This document shows, one piece after another, positions 60,767-64,000 of a DNA stretch of 64,000 nucleotides. Within the stretch, counting starts at the first letter, position 1; every line of letters begins with the position of its first letter. This stretch comes from Dipodascopsis uninucleata var. uninucleata. Taxonomy: Eukaryota; Ascomycota; Lipomycetes; Lipomycetales; Lipomycetaceae. The stretch is taken from the NCBI GenBank assembly GCA_030568195.1, contig JAJLTO010000004.1, forward strand, positions 124,001-188,000, given 5' to 3'. The notes below the pieces were generated by a model, which was not told where the DNA came from, did no database searches, and saw nothing but the letters and a program-made list of their open reading frames with translations. A program made the position numbers and the translations under genes.

Positions 60767-62111
60767 ATGTCATCGACTGATTTCAATGCCGAAAACCATG
60801 TGATGCTTGTTAGTATATACATATGATATTGTTCGACGAAGTCGTCGATACTATTGCTTAAGTTATAATATTATCTTTACTAATTGTCTGTAATCAGGAG
60901 CAAGCATTATTGAAGCTTCCGCATTTTCTTATGCGACAGAACTTTAAGACCTCTCAAAAATATCTAGAACGGGAGTCGTCATATCTTAATTCGGCAGCTA
61001 CTGATGCTCTCAATAAGTGTTTGAATGGCTCTGCAACGTTAGATGACTCAATAAAGCAAGTGGACTTAATGATCAGTCGAATGGAAAATCTGAAGCGAAA
61101 ACTTGAAAATCTAAATGAAGACGAGGAAGTCCTGATGACAAAATCGAAGGCCAGAATAGGATATCTCCAAGATTTATATTCTATTAATTCTACAGATGAT
61201 AAAGAGTATGAGAAATGGAGTCGGATTAGACTTCATCGTCTCTTGGTGGATCATCTGTTACGTCAAGGATACAGTGAGAGTGCTCTAGCACTCATTGACA
61301 CCAATGATAATATCAAGGTAATATATAGTTGATTGGAGCATAGAAAATATTATGCTAATTTTTTATATAGGATCTTGTGGACGTCAATGTTCTATTGCAG
61401 TGTAAGAATATTGAGCAGAGCCTACGGAAAAGAAGTACGGCTGAGTGTCTTGCATGGTGTCAGGAGAACAAGAGTTATCTTAAGAAAGCCAATAGTAGCC
61501 TTGAATTTGATGTACGTCTGCAGCAATATATCGAGTTGATCCGGGAGGGAAAGCCGATTGAGGCTATTAAGTATTCAGCAAAATACCTAGTATCGAATGC
61601 AGATTCGCAAATTCAGTCGATTTTGAAGGCGTCTGCTTTGCTTGTGTTCCCGCCTTCAAATGCTGATGAAAACCCTTATGAAGAGTTATATTCTCAAGAG
61701 CGATGGGACAAATTAGCAGATACATTCGTCGCAACATTATATTCTTTGCATGGCCTTTCGAAACCTTCTCTTTTACAAATCTGCTTGTCTGCAGGTCTAT
61801 CAGCACTCAAAACTCCGTCGTGCAAGGAAGGAAATCACAAGAGCATCTCATTCACAAGTACTTATAATTCTTCACTCTGTCCTATTTGTTCGCAAGAACT
61901 GAGCGAACTTTCGAAGTCACTGCCTTATGCTCATCATGTTCGAAGCTCTGTAGAGATAGATCCCGTTATGCTTCCTAATGGGACAATTTATGGGGCACAG
62001 TCTCTGTTGGAGTTTTGTGCTAAAGCTGGTGTTCCGGCAGGTAAAATGCGAGATCCCGCAACCGAAGAGGATTTCGACGAATCTTCTTTAAGACGGGTGT
62101 TTCCAAGCTAA
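60767..62111 (+). CDS. GID9: GID/CTLH E3 ubiquitin ligase subunit Gid9 (Fyv10, MAEA)
   Basis: Three exons (60767-60808, 60898-61317, 61371-62111) encode 400 residues. Start motif: NAENHVMLEQALLKLPHFLMR. A coiled-coil segment runs at about 60-105 (LMISRMENLKRKLENLN), then a LisH motif at about 120-148 (RLHRLLVDHLLRQGYSESAL), a CTLH region at about 165-225 (AWCQENKSYLKKANSSLEF, IELIREGKPIEAIKYSAKYL) and a C-terminal degenerate RING at about 325-370 (CPICSQELSELSKSLPYAHH, VMLPNGTIYG). With Gid2/RMND5 it forms the catalytic RING pair of the ligase that degrades gluconeogenic enzymes when glucose returns. It converges on BMT5 with 195 bp between stops. Confidence 0.96.
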
Positions 62112-62306
62112 CTTCGGCTTATAAACTAGGCGTTAATTTGGAGCTGGGGGAAAGAATTGGATAGTATAGTGGATTTTTCTCTGTTTATTAATTTTGAGTA
62201 TTTAATTTCATATTATACATTGATAGCTGGAAACTCATGACGGTTTATGTAATCAACTATAACCTTATACTTTATAAGACGATAGTTTAATTGTTATTTT
62301 ATCTCT

Positions 62307-63445
62307 TTAGTCGCTATCAGAGCTCGTGTCATCTTCCGTAGATCTTTTGCGTTTTTTGTTCCTCTTTTCTCGTTCAACAGTGGCATTTTTTCGCTGAAAG
62401 ATAAACATTCTGGCCGCTCGCTCATTTGCTTTTTTTGTAGTATCACCAACTCCTGACGTTCTGCGATGTTTATATCCTAAATAATGATCCCATACAAATT
62501 TACCGCTTCTTATCGTATTAAGGCCACAAGACAGCGCTAGCTCTTTGAGATTCCATAAAGAGTACGGTAATCCTTCAAAGAGGCTGATTACGATGACACC
62601 GTTTGCATCAAGAACGTTAAGTGCTGATTTCAAGAAAGCAAGAAGAAGTTCTTAGGTTGGAAATGTTAATTCAATACTTCAATTGTAGTAGCATTCTTTT
62701 CAGCTATATAAACATACCTTGGTTCTTTAAAATATTTCTATCCTGATCAGTGATTCCAGCACCTGTATGAGGAAAATTGAACACGCAACAGTCAAACTTT
62801 TTCTTCTTTAAAGCTTTTATTTTATGTAATGCAGTTGCATCAACACTAAACATGAGATTTATTGATTTACTCTGTTCCGTACCTCTATCCGTGCCTTCCT
62901 CTGCCTGTCCTTGGCTGTCACAGTTGAAATCTTCTTTATCTATATCTTCTTCATCTACATCTTCTTCATCGTCTTCCTTGAGTATTTTCGATTTGCTTGC
63001 TTTCTCTAAAAAGTCTATGTTACCAGCAGCCGTATCAGAATATTTCTGTAATATAATATTCCGGTTATCATAAACCGTAGCAGTAATATTTCCAGGATCA
63101 AGAGAATGCGGTGGAAGTAGTAGGGATTTCGTAAATGAGAAATCGCCTAAATATAATGAGTCCACACGAATACAATCAGCTCACGACTTTCATCGCTAAT
63201 AATAAGACAATATTATACTATATACCTTCTCCTACAAGTAATATTTTGTCTGTCGGTTTATAGAATTGGAGGAGTCTGTTATTGTTGGTTACTGATAGAC
63301 TTTTCTTCGGCTTATCCTGATTAACATTAAAATTTCTCTCCGTCGATTTGGACTCTTTTCTTTGGCGTTTGTGTTTGATTCTGGACGGTAGCTTCTGGGA
63401 TCCTTTGATTGCTGTTTTCAAAAGTTTTCTGTTCTTTTTTCTCAT
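62307..63445 (-). CDS. BMT5: 25S rRNA (uridine-N3)-methyltransferase
   Basis: Three exons (63445-63226, 63146-62718, 62650-62307) encode 330 residues. The family signature ILLVGEGDFSF at about 68-78, formed across the first splice junction, is the SAM-binding loop of the DUF2431/Bmt5 group; other motifs are ATVYDNR, FNFPHTGAGITDQDRNI and LFEGLPYSLWNLKELA. A Lys/Arg-rich N-terminus (RKKNRKLLK) looks like a nucleolar signal, and the C-terminus is basic then acidic (KRNKKRKRS). An acidic insert (EDDEEDVDEEDIDKED) sits in the core. In yeast Bmt5 methylates a uridine (U2634) of 25S rRNA at N3; the same role is inferred here. Confidence 0.94.
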
Positions 63446-64000
63446 TGCTATAGTCGTGTTCAGATATTAGCTTCAAGCCCACTTTGAAAGCTATGACAAA
63501 AGCTGTTATAAAGAGCTTTTTTTTTTTTTTTTGAAAATCGAAATTTTGAACGAAGTATATGCATCAACTATATGAAATATCTACATAAGCATACACATCA
63601 ACCTTGACGAAGCTTGAGAGAAAATACAAAGCTTCATCTTAAACTACATAAATATCATACGCAACCATATAAGAGTAACAGTAGATATAGGTACTTTATT
63701 TTAAAGATAAGCTGTCTATGTGTCGATTTCGGTTTTAAAAATATTCAATATGCGCCATTCCCAAAAATCATTATATCATACAATATACAAAGACTCATTA
63801 CAAAATGTTTTAAGCTTGAGTACAAAATATCAAATTACTTTTACCGATTTATCCTCAATTGAGCCTGCCTAATTATCAAACAATAGCTCTTCATAGATTT
63901 AAGCGTTGAAGGAATTGCTTATTTTTGAAGATATTCAGCACTAACGGGTATTCTTCGGCTAAGAGCAAGATGAACCTTTGCAGGGTATTTCCGCTCCTCT
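63446..64000. other. Upstream flank of BMT5 at the window edge
   Basis: AT-rich DNA with a 16-base T run at 63517-63532, about 70 bp upstream of the BMT5 start, a likely poly(dA:dT) promoter element. No exon recognised; the 82-codon frame at 63614-63862 has no support. Confidence 0.5.

Overview
This window is nuclear DNA of a fungus, most likely an ascomycete. The genes have short spliceosomal introns (mostly about 60-230 bp, GT...AG, often with a CTAAC/TTAAC-like branch site near the 3' end). The set of genes is fungal: Ybt1-type ABC transporters, Rco1, Pdx1, Gid9/Fyv10, Bmt5, Fap7, a Crp1/Mdg1-like protein and Snf5. A complex I subunit (NDUFA12) is present, which argues against Schizosaccharomyces and the Saccharomycetaceae. 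The many introns, small exons and AT-rich spacers would fit an early-diverging ascomycete such as Taphrinomycotina, but that placement is a guess.

Layout. 1-9100: an intronless AT-hook protein gene (minus), then a 5.6-kb stretch with no gene I can support. 9113-14784: a leucine-rich-repeat protein (plus), RNA polymerase subunit Rpc10 (minus) and, head-to-head with it, PDX1 (plus). 15067-20263: a two-membrane-segment putative mitochondrial protein (minus), ureidoglycolate lyase (minus), FAP7/AK6 (plus) and the ITPase HAM1 (minus). 21149-28856: the PHD-finger Rpd3S subunit RCO1 (minus), a PA2G4/Cdb4 methionine-aminopeptidase-fold protein (minus) and, head-to-head with it, SNF5 (plus). 30027-32597: a CBM48 protein of the Crp1/Mdg1 type with a long 18-bp minisatellite (minus). 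34065-53196: two Ybt1-type ABCC transporters, the first minus and the second plus, placed divergently on either side of 8 kb of gene-poor DNA that holds only a small secreted protein (minus) and NDUFA12 (plus). 53861-63445: ORC2 (minus) head-to-head with ARG7 (plus), SEC61 (plus), an intron-containing tRNA-Gln(CTG) (minus), GID9 (plus) and the rRNA methyltransferase BMT5 (minus).

Most genes are housekeeping and not functionally clustered. Themes that recur are chromatin (Rco1, Snf5, Orc2, AT-hook protein), mitochondrion (Pdx1, NDUFA12, Arg7, the two-segment protein) and ribosome biogenesis (Fap7, Bmt5, PA2G4). Gene models were spliced by hand; every junction listed keeps reading frame and gives family-consistent protein, except one ambiguous acceptor in RCO1. 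I saw no CRISPR array, prokaryotic system, transposon or virus-derived element. The least explained objects are the AT-hook protein, the secreted protein, the minisatellite protein and the large gene-free blocks.
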